This document shows, in pieces, positions 8,247 to 16,415 of a stretch of DNA of 64,000 nt. A program made the translations under genes and the position numbers. This DNA is from Mucilaginibacter sp. UR6-1. GTDB taxonomy: Bacteria; Bacteroidota; Bacteroidia; Sphingobacteriales; Sphingobacteriaceae. Positions within the stretch are counted from its first letter, which is position 1, and each line of letters starts with the position of its first letter. The stretch lies in contig NZ_JAJIWP010000002.1 of the NCBI RefSeq assembly GCF_020880975.1, forward strand, positions 868,001-932,000, in the 5' to 3' direction. The notes under the pieces were generated by a model that worked only from the letters and a program-made list of their open reading frames with translations, was not told the origin of the DNA and ran no database searches.

Positions 8247-10622
8247 ATGAAAAGCAGAATCTTATCCGTCATGGTACTCCTCTTTGCCTCAGCATTTCAT
8301 GCCTATTCGCAGGAAAAAGTCACCCTTAGCGGCACGGTCATTAACAAGTTTAATACCGAAACACTTATTGGCGTAAGCATTTACATTCCGGAAGCGAAAG
8401 TTGGTCTGACCACCAATTCTTACGGGTTTTATTCCACCACATTGCCAAAAGGCAACTATACCGTTATAGTTAGCTATGTGGGTTATGACCGCCTGGAAGA
8501 GCGTGTTACGCTGACCGAAAATACAAAACGGAACTTCGGGATGACAGAAAGCAGCAAAACGCTGGATGAAGTTTTGATCAAAACCAATACCCCGCAAGCC
8601 AATATCCGCAAACCCGAAATGAGTACCAATAAACTGTCCATCGCCACCATCAAAAAGATGCCGGCCGTTTTGGGTGAGGTTGATGTTCTTAAATCCATCT
8701 TACAGCTTCCCGGCGTTGCCAATGCACAGGAAGGTGCCACTGGATTCAACGTCAGAGGCGGTTCTGTAGATGGGAACCTGGTATTGCTTGATGAAGCCGT
8801 TGTTTATAATACGTCGCATTTATTCGGCTTCTTTTCTGTCTTCAATGCCGATGTGATCAAAGATCTGAAACTCTACAAGGGAGGTATCCCCGCTAATTTT
8901 GGCGGACGCATATCATCAGTACTGGATATTTATCAAAAAGAAGGAAATAACCAGGAATTTCATGTTAACGGCGGGATTGGCTTAGTTTCAAGTAGGTTGC
9001 TTGTTGAAGGCCCTATCGTTAAGGACAAAAGTTCATTCGTTTTGGCGGGAAGAGGATCATATGCCCATCTTTTTTTAAAAATTGCTAATGATCCCAATTC
9101 GGCCTATTTCTATGATTTGAACACCAAGTTCAACTATAAGTTCAATGATAAAAACAACGTGTACGTTTCAGGCTATTTCGGCAACGACAACCTGAATTTC
9201 AATAATAGTTTTATAAATACTTACGGTAACAAACTATTTAACCTCAGGTGGAACCATATATTTTCAGACAAGATATTCTCTAATGCATCTGCCATTTACA
9301 GTGATTATGACTACCGGATCAAAGTAAAATCCGCCGGTCTTGACTGGAAAGCAGAGGTTAAAAATTATAATTTTAAGTATGATTTTAAACATTATGTTTC
9401 AAATGACCTCACCTTAAATTATGGTGTAAATACCATCTACTACAATTTTAATCCGGGAACGATCAGGCCGTTCGGTACCATCTCGACTGTCAATCCGGAT
9501 CAGTTGGCCAAAAAATATGCTTATGAAAATTCGGCATACATCAGTGCTGAACAAAACCTTTCTGAGAAATTATCACTGAATTACGGACTTCGCTACAGCA
9601 ACTTTCAGCGGGTAGGCGCGCAAGAAGTTTACACCTATGCCAATGATCAGCCGGTTGTTTACAACAAGGAGCTGCAAATTTACGAAGAGGCTACTCCAAC
9701 AGGAACGATAAACTATGCGAAAAATAAAAAGATAGCAAGTTTTGGCAATCTGGAACCCAGGCTTGCCATAGCTTATTCGCTAAACAATAACCAATCCATC
9801 AAGGCCAGTTACAATAGAATGAGCCAATATGTACATCTTATCTCCAATACGGCTTCTGCAAGCCCGCTTGACATATGGGCACCTACCGACAAATACCTTA
9901 AACCAGAGATATTAGATCAGGTAGCACTGGGTTACTTCCATAATTTTAAAGACGGTAAATATTCTTTGGAAACTGAAACATTCTATAAAAAAATAAAAAA
10001 CAAAGCAGATTACATTGATGGCGCGGATCTGTTAGGGATCGACGCGGTAGAAAGCGTGCTGTTGAACGGTGAAGGAAGGGCGTATGGCCTGGAAATGATG
10101 CTGAAGAAAAATACAGGAAGGCTGACGGGCTGGGTATCCTACACGCTTTCTAAAGCACAGCAAAGAACACCAGGCAGAAATGCAGATGAGCCGGGTATAA
10201 ACAACGGGGAATGGTACAGAGCTAATTACGACAAGCTGCATAATCTATCCGTCACGGGGGCTTACTCGGTAAGTCCAAAGTGGTCTTTTGGGGCTATCCT
10301 TAATTTTCAGAGCGGAAAAGCAGCCACATTCCCTAACGGAAAATACCTGTACCAGGGTGTTACTGTAGCCAGTTACGGCGCAAGAAACGAGAATTCGTTA
10401 TCAGCGTATCACCGTTTGGATGTATCTGCAACCTATACGCCTAAACCCGACAAGAAAAAAGGCTGGCAGGGGGAGTGGAATTTCAGCATCTACAATCTTT
10501 ATAACAGGAATAACGCGGCATCATATTCTTTCCGTCAGAACGAAGAAACAGGAAGAAACGAAACAAAGAGAATATCAATTTTCGGCATTGTACCAAGTGT
10601 AACCTACAACGTGAAATTTTAA
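8247..10622 (+). CDS. TonB-dependent outer-membrane receptor
   Basis: 791 aa. A signal peptide (about 1-21, ending AYSQ) is followed by a CarboxypepD_reg-like beta-sandwich (about 25-110, TLSGTVINKFNTE), a plug domain (about 120-225, containing GFNVRGGSVDGN and LYKGGIPANFGGR) and a 22-strand-type barrel ending in an aromatic residue (YNVKF). It is followed 31 bp later by a DUF4249 lipoprotein, the usual partner in this class. The pair probably imports an unknown ligand across the outer membrane. It is not a SusC-type receptor: it is shorter and no SusD follows. Confidence 0.92.
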   Translation: MKSRILSVMVLLFASAFHAYSQEKVTLSGTVINKFNTETLIGVSIYIPEAKVGLTTNSYGFYSTTLPKGNYTVIVSYVGYDRLEERVTLTENTKRNFGMTESSKTLDEVLIKTNTPQANIRKPEMSTNKLSIATIKKMPAVLGEVDVLKSILQLPGVANAQEGATGFNVRGGSVDGNLVLLDEAVVYNTSHLFGFFSVFNADVIKDLKLYKGGIPANFGGRISSVLDIYQKEGNNQEFHVNGGIGLVSSRLLVEGPIVKDKSSFVLAGRGSYAHLFLKIANDPNSAYFYDLNTKFNYKFNDKNNVYVSGYFGNDNLNFNNSFINTYGNKLFNLRWNHIFSDKIFSNASAIYSDYDYRIKVKSAGLDWKAEVKNYNFKYDFKHYVSNDLTLNYGVNTIYYNFNPGTIRPFGTISTVNPDQLAKKYAYENSAYISAEQNLSEKLSLNYGLRYSNFQRVGAQEVYTYANDQPVVYNKELQIYEEATPTGTINYAKNKKIASFGNLEPRLAIAYSLNNNQSIKASYNRMSQYVHLISNTASASPLDIWAPTDKYLKPEILDQVALGYFHNFKDGKYSLETETFYKKIKNKADYIDGADLLGIDAVESVLLNGEGRAYGLEMMLKKNTGRLTGWVSYTLSKAQQRTPGRNADEPGINNGEWYRANYDKLHNLSVTGAYSVSPKWSFGAILNFQSGKAATFPNGKYLYQGVTVASYGARNENSLSAYHRLDVSATYTPKPDKKKGWQGEWNFSIYNLYNRNNAASYSFRQNEETGRNETKRISIFGIVPSVTYNVKF

Positions 10623-10653
10623 AAACTACTATCTACTTTAATTAAGATAATAA

Positions 10654-11475
10654 ATGAAACTATTTAAAATAATACCAATATTACTCGCCGGACTAATCCT
10701 GACAGGATGCGAAAAAGTAATTAAAGAGGATCTTAAAACGGCTGCGCCACGATTAGTTGTGGATGCCTCGATTGACTGGGTTAAGAACACTGCGGGCAAT
10801 GAACAAAAGATCGTGTTATCCACAACAACAGGGTATTACAGTTCCGAATTCCCGGGCGTTTCCGGCGCGATAATCACTGTAACCAACGCATCCAATACGG
10901 TTTTTACTTTTGTGGAAAAGCCCGGAACAGGGGAGTATATCTGCAATAATTTTATTCCCGTTATCGGCGAAACTTACAACTTAAAGATCGTTTTGAACGG
11001 CGAGACATACACAGCCTCAGAAACATTTACGCCGGCACCTGAAATTGAAGATAAAATAGATCAAAACGATAAAGGAGGCGAGGTTGGTGACGAGGTTGAG
11101 ATAACGTTTTATTACCAGGACGATGCCGGTCAAAAAAATTACTATCTGAACAGTGTTACCCAGCCTCATTCAACGTTTCCCGAACTGGAAGTTGAGGACG
11201 ATGAACACACCAACGGTAATTTAAACCAGGAATCGTATTCGCATGAAAAATTTAAGCCCGGTGACCGCGTTGACATCAAACTGTATGGCATTTCAAAAAG
11301 CTATTATAACTATATGTTCAAATTGATCGTGGCTACCGGTAATGATGGCAACCCCTTCCCGGCCATACCAAGTGCCGTTCGCGGCAATATTGTCAATCAG
11401 TCCAACGGCAATAATTATGCTTTCGGTTACTTCAGGCTGGCAGAGGTAGCTACTAAAAGTTATACGATAAAATAA
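10654..11475 (+). CDS. DUF4249-type outer-membrane lipoprotein
   Basis: 273 aa. Lipoprotein signal with lipobox LILTGC (Cys about residue 19), then an all-beta protein of the DUF4249 kind, with an early strand region (RLVVDASIDW) and the repeated motif TYNLKIVLNGETYTASETF. Members regularly follow TonB receptors of the type seen immediately upstream, so it probably forms the surface-exposed partner or lid. Its substrate is unknown. Confidence 0.85.
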   Translation: MKLFKIIPILLAGLILTGCEKVIKEDLKTAAPRLVVDASIDWVKNTAGNEQKIVLSTTTGYYSSEFPGVSGAIITVTNASNTVFTFVEKPGTGEYICNNFIPVIGETYNLKIVLNGETYTASETFTPAPEIEDKIDQNDKGGEVGDEVEITFYYQDDAGQKNYYLNSVTQPHSTFPELEVEDDEHTNGNLNQESYSHEKFKPGDRVDIKLYGISKSYYNYMFKLIVATGNDGNPFPAIPSAVRGNIVNQSNGNNYAFGYFRLAEVATKSYTIK

Positions 11476-11486
11476 CCCGATCTGAT

Positions 11487-11513
11487 GAGCGGAGTAAAGT
11501 AAATACTCCGCTC
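11487..11513 (+). terminator. hairpin after the DUF4249 gene
   Basis: Perfect 10-bp stem GAGCGGAGTA / TACTCCGCTC with a 7-nt loop, 11 bp after the stop. Only a weak AT-rich tail follows, so terminator strength is uncertain. Confidence 0.7.
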
Positions 11514-11590
11514 AATTTATCATGCATCAGGTTCAGCAATATCATACACTTATTCTACACAGAACGCAATATGTGTAATTGAATATCGAA

Positions 11591-11668
11591 ATGAGTAAGA
11601 TATTAATTGCCCTTTTCCTATGCTTATTCTTCCTGACGGTTGACGCGCATTGCGTAGTTCATTCATGA
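11591..11668 (+). pseudogene. 25-codon signal-peptide-like reading frame, possible gene remnant
   Basis: ATG...TGA encoding MSKILIALFLCLFFLTVDAH and five more residues, which reads like a signal peptide with no mature protein. It lies in a 332-bp gap otherwise empty except for the operator before 11808. A nearly identical stretch (TAAGATATTAATTGCC and some flanking bases) occurs at about 46217 without a start codon. Both may be leftovers of a gene family; it is not shown that either is translated. Confidence 0.3.
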
Positions 11669-11726
11669 TTTGCCCGAGGTAATAAGCCAGCAATTTCACC
11701 TGTGCTATTGTTTGCTTTTACATGGT

Positions 11727-11785
11727 TTTGGCTAAACCAAACGCAGATTCGGATAAATCCGGCCAGTAAAAGCCGCCCATCTTTG
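11727..11785 (+). promoter_or_regulatory. AraC operator and promoter for the epimerase/NmrA/AraC operon (family A module)
   Basis: Half-sites TTTGGCTAAACCA (11727-11739) and TTCGGATAAATCC (11748-11760) are 21 bp apart. A 17-bp gap leads to the -7 box CATCTTTG (11778-11785), 22 bp before the ATG at 11808. The layout is identical to the modules at 2786-2844 and 2872-2930. The likely binder is the AraC encoded by the third gene of this operon (inference). Confidence 0.65.
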
Positions 11786-11807
11786 TATCAACAAAAAGAG
11801 ATCAATT

Positions 11808-12698
11808 ATGCGCGTATTTGTTACAGGAGCTACAGGCTTCATCGGAACTGTCATTGTGCAGGAATTAATAGGTGCCGGCCACCAGGTACTGGGACTGGCC
11901 CGCTCGGATGCGTCAGCCCAAAAACTGATCGATGCGGGTGCGGAAGTTCACCGCGGCGACCTGGAAGATCTGGATAGCCTGCGCAGCGGGGCCGCTCAAA
12001 CAGACGGCGTCATCCATGCCGGCTTTATTCATGACTTTACCCGCTTTGCCGAAGTTTGCGAGGTGGATAAGATCGCTATCGAAACTATTGGCGAGGTGCT
12101 GGCCGGTTCTGACCGTCCGTTCGTTGTAACTTCAGGTACGGCGCTGGTAAACCCTGGTAAGCTGGCTACCGAAGACATCATCCCGCCGTTTAACCCCGCC
12201 TGGCCGAGGGCGTCTGAACAAACTGCGGATGCCGTTGCTGATAAAGGGGTGCGTGCTGCAGTAGTTCGCTTATCACCGTCAGTACATGGCGACGAAGACA
12301 GGCACGGATTTATCCCGATCATGGTCAGCATCGCTAAGCAAAAAGGTGTATCTGCTTATCTTGGGGAAGGGCAGAACCGTTGGAATGCGGTGCATCGTTT
12401 AGATGCTGCCCGTTTATTCCGTTTAGCTTTAGAGGGTGCCTCACCAAAAGCCCGTTATCATGCATCCGCTGAGGAAGCCATTACTGTTAAGTCAATTGCA
12501 GAAGCTATAGGTAAACAACTTGACCTGCCGGTAAGTTCCATCACATCTGAAGCAGCAGCAGAGCATTTTGGCTGGTTCGCACAAATGGCCGCGATCGACT
12601 GCCCGTCGTCAAGCAAGTGGACCCAGGAGCAATTAAACTGGCAGCCAGCACATTCCACTCTGCTTACTGATATTGATAACGGTATTTATACCCAATAG
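11808..12698 (+). CDS. NAD-dependent epimerase/dehydratase family protein (atypical extended SDR)
   Basis: 296 aa. N-terminal Rossmann motif TGATGFIG at residues 7-14 of an extended SDR. The usual Tyr-x3-Lys pair is not visible: the region where it is expected reads RASEQTADAVADK, which is seen in some atypical SDR subgroups. The C-terminal substrate domain includes WNAVHRLDAARLFRLALE. It is the first gene of a three-gene operon with an NmrA-like protein (ATG 4 bp after this stop) and an AraC regulator. The reaction is unknown. Confidence 0.88.
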   Translation: MRVFVTGATGFIGTVIVQELIGAGHQVLGLARSDASAQKLIDAGAEVHRGDLEDLDSLRSGAAQTDGVIHAGFIHDFTRFAEVCEVDKIAIETIGEVLAGSDRPFVVTSGTALVNPGKLATEDIIPPFNPAWPRASEQTADAVADKGVRAAVVRLSPSVHGDEDRHGFIPIMVSIAKQKGVSAYLGEGQNRWNAVHRLDAARLFRLALEGASPKARYHASAEEAITVKSIAEAIGKQLDLPVSSITSEAAAEHFGWFAQMAAIDCPSSSKWTQEQLNWQPAHSTLLTDIDNGIYTQ

Positions 12699-12702
12699 TG
12701 CC

Positions 12703-13629
12703 ATGAAAATTATTGTAACCGGTTCTTTAGGGAACATCAGCAAACCGCTGACTGAAATTTTAGTTGCCCAGGGTCATGACGTGACCGTGATAAGCAGCGA
12801 TAGCAATAAACAAGCCGCCATAGCAGCATTAGGTGCAGTGCCAGCTATTGGCTCGATCACCGATGTTGGCTTTTTGACCAGTATTTTTCAGGGAGCAGAC
12901 GCGGTATATGCGATGATTCCGCTGAGTTTTACCGAACCTGATCTGGGCGAGTATCTGCACCGTGTGGCGCAAAACTATGCACAGGCAATTAAACAAGCGG
13001 GCAACAAACGGGTAGTAATGTTAAGTGGCTGGGCGGCAGACCTGGTGAGAGCGGAAGGTGTAGAATACCTGTTCGACGGGCTGGAAGCTTCAGTGACCAT
13101 AATGCGGCCGGCTGCATTCTACACCAACTTTTACCAGTCGATAGACCTGATCAAAGGCAAAGGCTTCATCGGCAAATTTCTAACGCTGCGTTATTCAGGC
13201 CTTTGGGCTTTGCTGACCGGTAAAACCGGTCTGCTCATGGGAAATTATGGCGGCGATGACCGCATCGTTTTCGTATCTCCGAGGGACATCGCGGATGCCG
13301 TGGCAGAAGAACTGCTTTTAATGCCCGGGGAGAAAACCATCCGTTACGTAGGCAGCGAGGAAATGACCTGTAATGAGGCGGCAAAGATCATTGGTACAGC
13401 GATAGGCAAGCCCTGGCTAAAATGGGTACTACTTTCGGATAAGGAAATGCTGCAGGGATTCAAGATGGGCAAATTACCCGAAAAACTGGCAGAAACCCTG
13501 GTAGAAATGCAGGCCGCCATGCACAGCGGCAAAACACTGGAGAACTTTCATCGGAGTAAGCCAAAAATGGGTAAAGTGAAACTTGCTGATTTTGCCCGGG
13601 AATTTGCCACAGTCTATCATCAAAAATAA
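12703..13629 (+). CDS. NmrA-like NAD(P)-binding protein
   Basis: 308 aa from the ATG at 12703, chosen because it follows the previous stop by 4 bp and begins directly with the Rossmann strand MKIIVTGSLGNISKPL. An earlier in-frame ATG at 12673 would overlap the preceding gene by 26 bp. The NADP-binding pattern GSLGNIS replaces the usual GxxGxxG, as in NmrA-type atypical SDRs, and no catalytic Tyr/Lys pair is evident. Middle gene of the operon 11808-14573. It could be a quinone reductase-like enzyme or a redox sensor; this is not decided by sequence. Confidence 0.88.
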   Translation: MKIIVTGSLGNISKPLTEILVAQGHDVTVISSDSNKQAAIAALGAVPAIGSITDVGFLTSIFQGADAVYAMIPLSFTEPDLGEYLHRVAQNYAQAIKQAGNKRVVMLSGWAADLVRAEGVEYLFDGLEASVTIMRPAAFYTNFYQSIDLIKGKGFIGKFLTLRYSGLWALLTGKTGLLMGNYGGDDRIVFVSPRDIADAVAEELLLMPGEKTIRYVGSEEMTCNEAAKIIGTAIGKPWLKWVLLSDKEMLQGFKMGKLPEKLAETLVEMQAAMHSGKTLENFHRSKPKMGKVKLADFAREFATVYHQK

Positions 13630-13649
13630 ATAGCTACATTTAATAAATC

Positions 13650-14573
13650 ATGAGCAGCAATCCGCTTTTTCATTTCCACACCATTTCCGAATATCACCGG
13701 GCTGCTGGCCTGCCTAAACCGGCACATCCACTCATTAGCCTGGTGCATATGGATGACCTGAACAGGCCGCTGGCAGAAGGCTCATTTAGCGTGGTTTACG
13801 ATTTCTATTCGATCTCCATGAAAAGAGTGAAGGACGTGAAATTCAAATACGGCCAGCAGGCCCATGATTTTGATGAAGGTGTGCTGTTCTTCATGTCGCC
13901 CGGTCAGGTTTTTGGCGTTGAAATTGAAAAAGGAACCGTGAGGCACAGGCCCGAAGGCTGGATGATCCTGGTCCATCCTGATTTTTTATGGAATACGCCA
14001 TTGGCCAAAACCATCAAGCAATACGAGTTTTTCGGCTACTCTGTTTATGAGGCGCTTTACCTGTCGGACAAGGAAGAAACCATGCTGACCACCATTGCGC
14101 AAAATATTGAGCATGAATACAATGCTAATATAGACCGTTTTAGCCAAAGCGTGATCATTGCGCAGTTGGAACTCTTGCTGACCTATTCTGAGCGCTTTTA
14201 TCAGCGCCAGTTTATCACCCGTAAGATTACGAGTCACGAGATCCTCATCAAACTGGAAGACCTGCTCTCTGCTTACTTTAACAGCGGGGCGCTCGCGCAG
14301 AAAGGCTTACCAAGCGTAACTTATATTGCTGAGAACCTGAACATATCACCGGGTTATTTGAGTAGTCTGCTCAAATCTCTCACCGGGCAAAACACCCAGC
14401 AGCATTTACACAACAAGCTGATCGATCTGGCTAAGGAGAAACTTTCAACAACCAGGCTTTCCGTCAGCGAGATTGCTTATGAACTGGGTTTTGAACACCT
14501 GCAGTCATTCAGTAAATTATTCAAAACCAAAACCAGTCTTTCGCCGATGGAGTTTCGTCATTCTTTTAATTGA
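13650..14573 (+). CDS. AraC-family transcriptional regulator (family A)
   Basis: 307 aa, last gene of the epimerase-NmrA-AraC operon and 20 bp after the NmrA stop. It carries the group's marks: HPLISLVHMDD, YGQQAHDFDEG, FMSPGQV, FYQRQFITR, and the C-terminal HTH with EIAYELGFEHLQSFSKLFK. It is closest by eye to the protein at 62-970, including the phrase GWM(I/L)L(V/F)HPDFLWNT. It probably autoregulates through the operator at 11727-11760 (inference). Confidence 0.9.
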   Translation: MSSNPLFHFHTISEYHRAAGLPKPAHPLISLVHMDDLNRPLAEGSFSVVYDFYSISMKRVKDVKFKYGQQAHDFDEGVLFFMSPGQVFGVEIEKGTVRHRPEGWMILVHPDFLWNTPLAKTIKQYEFFGYSVYEALYLSDKEETMLTTIAQNIEHEYNANIDRFSQSVIIAQLELLLTYSERFYQRQFITRKITSHEILIKLEDLLSAYFNSGALAQKGLPSVTYIAENLNISPGYLSSLLKSLTGQNTQQHLHNKLIDLAKEKLSTTRLSVSEIAYELGFEHLQSFSKLFKTKTSLSPMEFRHSFN

Positions 14574-14641
14574 TCGATGTGTTGCTTTTAAAGAGGAATA
14601 TATTTAAGGCCTGCTGTTAAACCAGATGATCAACTACTGAA

Positions 14642-15565
14642 TTATCTTATGCCCGAAGCAAAGCGGCCTTTGTATACCCGGATCAGTCTTTCCAGTCCAC
14701 TTTTAGTTATGTCAAGATCGCTGATGTCGATATGCACAATTCCGCCGGGATGCTGAAAGCTTAACGTGAACTTGACACCTCTTTTTCCCTGATCTGTTCT
14801 GGTCACTTTTTCATTGAAGATCTGGTCCCAATTCAAAAATCCGGTCTGTATTGTGGTAAGCCCTTGGTTTTCCAGCACAAGCTCCGGCTGCTTTTTAAAC
14901 ATCCTTTTAAACGCTATGAATATTTTGTAAAGCGGAGCAATGGCGATCAAAGGTGCTATTAGTTTTAAGCTTAACTGCCAGTTGTTTTTGATAGCCAAAT
15001 AAGCAATGATGGAACCCATTGCAACGAACAGTAAGCCAAACAAGATATTAATGGTAAGATGTACTTTAGAATAAAAGATATTGGTTGTGAACGGAATATT
15101 AGGATCATCTTTAAAAACTTCAGGAAAATCAAATCGACCCTGCAACTCACGCCATCGTTCGCGTTCGTTTGCTGACTGGATCTGAAGCTTATCCATTAAC
15201 GTGCCGAAAGCAGGGCATAAGTTAGCTTGTACTGCCATGATCCTTAATTCGTGAACATTATCAACGTTGTCAAACGCCCACAATTTCCAGCGTGTTGTAG
15301 TTTTACTCCAATACAAAAAAGGCAGGTAAAAAAATATGATAAAGCAAAATAAGACGATACCTGCGCAAGCCAGCCAGATATTAATGGTAAACGCCGATCC
15401 TTCAAGTAACGCCATAAAGATCATCGCTAAAGGAAATAGAAAGAAAAACAAACCAGAGATCATCAGAATGCGGGGTAGGAGCAGCATCCTGCGTCCTTTG
15501 GCCAATGCATCATCAACAGAAATTAAAGTGGTTTTACGGTAGGTACTCATGTGCTTTGTGCACAT
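14642..15565 (-). CDS. membrane protein of unknown function with a C-terminal PH-like region
   Basis: 307 aa (302 if the second ATG at 15550 is used). Two N-terminal hydrophobic hairpin segments (about residues 30-55 and 62-88) are followed by a soluble stretch, two further membrane segments (about 170-190 and 200-220), and a C-terminal soluble domain of about 85 residues with a PH-like beta pattern (LENQGLTTIQTGFLNWDQI). I do not recognise the family. It stands alone between converging regulators, with no hint of function from its neighbours. Confidence 0.75.
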   Translation of the reverse strand: MCTKHMSTYRKTTLISVDDALAKGRRMLLLPRILMISGLFFFLFPLAMIFMALLEGSAFTINIWLACAGIVLFCFIIFFYLPFLYWSKTTTRWKLWAFDNVDNVHELRIMAVQANLCPAFGTLMDKLQIQSANERERWRELQGRFDFPEVFKDDPNIPFTTNIFYSKVHLTINILFGLLFVAMGSIIAYLAIKNNWQLSLKLIAPLIAIAPLYKIFIAFKRMFKKQPELVLENQGLTTIQTGFLNWDQIFNEKVTRTDQGKRGVKFTLSFQHPGGIVHIDISDLDITKSGLERLIRVYKGRFASGIR

Positions 15566-15657
15566 ATAACCATCTTAAGAACAAAACAGTTTTTGATAAT
15601 CCATCCAAACGTGTTAAGGATGATTTGGAGACTTAACATACCGGCTTAAGAGAAGCC

Positions 15658-16107
15658 TTAATTCAACGATCTATACTCCAGCGGTGTTTGCCCTACTTGT
15701 TTTTTAAATAACCTGGCGAAATGCTGCGGGTATTTAAAACCCAGGTCAGCGGCAATCTGTGTGATGCTTTTGCTGTTATCGAACAACTGTTCCTTAGCCA
15801 TATCAATCAACTTAAACTGGATATATTCCTGCGCGGTTTTGCCGGTCTCTTTTTTGATCAGGTCGCCAAAGTAGTTAGGCGAAAGGTTCAGTTGCTCTGT
15901 GCACCACGCAACACCAGGCAAGCCGATGGTTTGTGGTTTATCGGTTGTGAAATATTCGTTTAACAATTCCTCAAAACGTTCCACCACGCCACGGGTAGCA
16001 TGATCGCGGGTGAGGAACTGCCGCTCATAGAAGCGAACACTGTAATCCAGGAAGAGTTCGATACTTTTAACACTAATGCCGGGTATGGTATTGGCAGTGG
16101 TTTTCAA
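15658..16107 (-). pseudogene. truncated AraC regulator (family A), N-terminal half missing
   Basis: Only the linker (FYERQFLTR) and the complete AraC HTH (about 110 residues, ending FKYPQHFARLFKKQVGQTPLEYRSLN) are present. The sensing domain found in the full paralogs (about 150 residues) is absent. The frame opens with TTG, not ATG; upstream of it the frame continues about 16 codons to a stop with unrelated sequence. The breakpoint is near 16085-16110. It might still make a ligand-independent DNA-binding fragment, but a decayed gene is more likely. Confidence 0.8.
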
Positions 16108-16111
16108 ACCG

Positions 16112-16260
16112 TGAAGGAGCTTTGCCCGAAAAGTAATGTGTTGGATGGTTTATCTATTCGGGGAGGCATTGAACGCGACTATGTGCTATTTGTGATGGAA
16201 GGTGACCGGGAAAAGCAAGCCCAAACTGAGTTAAGTAACTGGCTAAAGAAATTAAAGCTT
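16112..16260 (+). pseudogene. unrecognised coding-like remnant
   Basis: On the plus strand this stretch reads as plausible protein (VKELCPKSNVLDGLSIRG ... EKQAQTELSNWLKKLK), with no start codon of its own; the open frame enters from inside the antisense of the broken AraC gene. It abuts the AraC breakpoint on one side and a 45-nt hairpin on the other. I do not recognise the family; it may be the tail of a gene brought in or cut by the same rearrangement. Confidence 0.35.
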
Positions 16261-16269
16261 ATTCGCGGT

Positions 16270-16314
16270 TATCTGTGTAAATCCCGTTGCCAAGCAACGG
16301 GATTTACACAGATA
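16270..16314. repeat. 45-nt perfect hairpin (21-bp stem, 3-nt loop)
   Basis: Arms 16270-16290 and 16294-16314 are perfectly complementary (core AAATCCCGTTGC / GCAACGGGATTT), with loop CAA. No T-run on either side, so it is not a standard terminator. It sits in the 308-bp gap between the truncated AraC gene and the GH2 gene, in DNA that otherwise looks rearranged. It resembles a REP or small mobile palindrome; whether it is repeated elsewhere in the genome cannot be seen here. Confidence 0.85.
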
Positions 16315-16415
16315 TTTCTAAATAGAAAGTACGCTAAAACAGATAATTTAGACTGGTCTGAATACTCTTGTTTTCAAGATCACCTGAAGTGACTGAACCA
16401 ACATGGTGAGCATGC

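Noticed and set aside
12673..12702. ATG at 12673 as the start of the NmrA-like gene
   Set aside because: It overlaps the preceding gene and adds ten residues before the Rossmann strand; the ATG at 12703 is the natural start.
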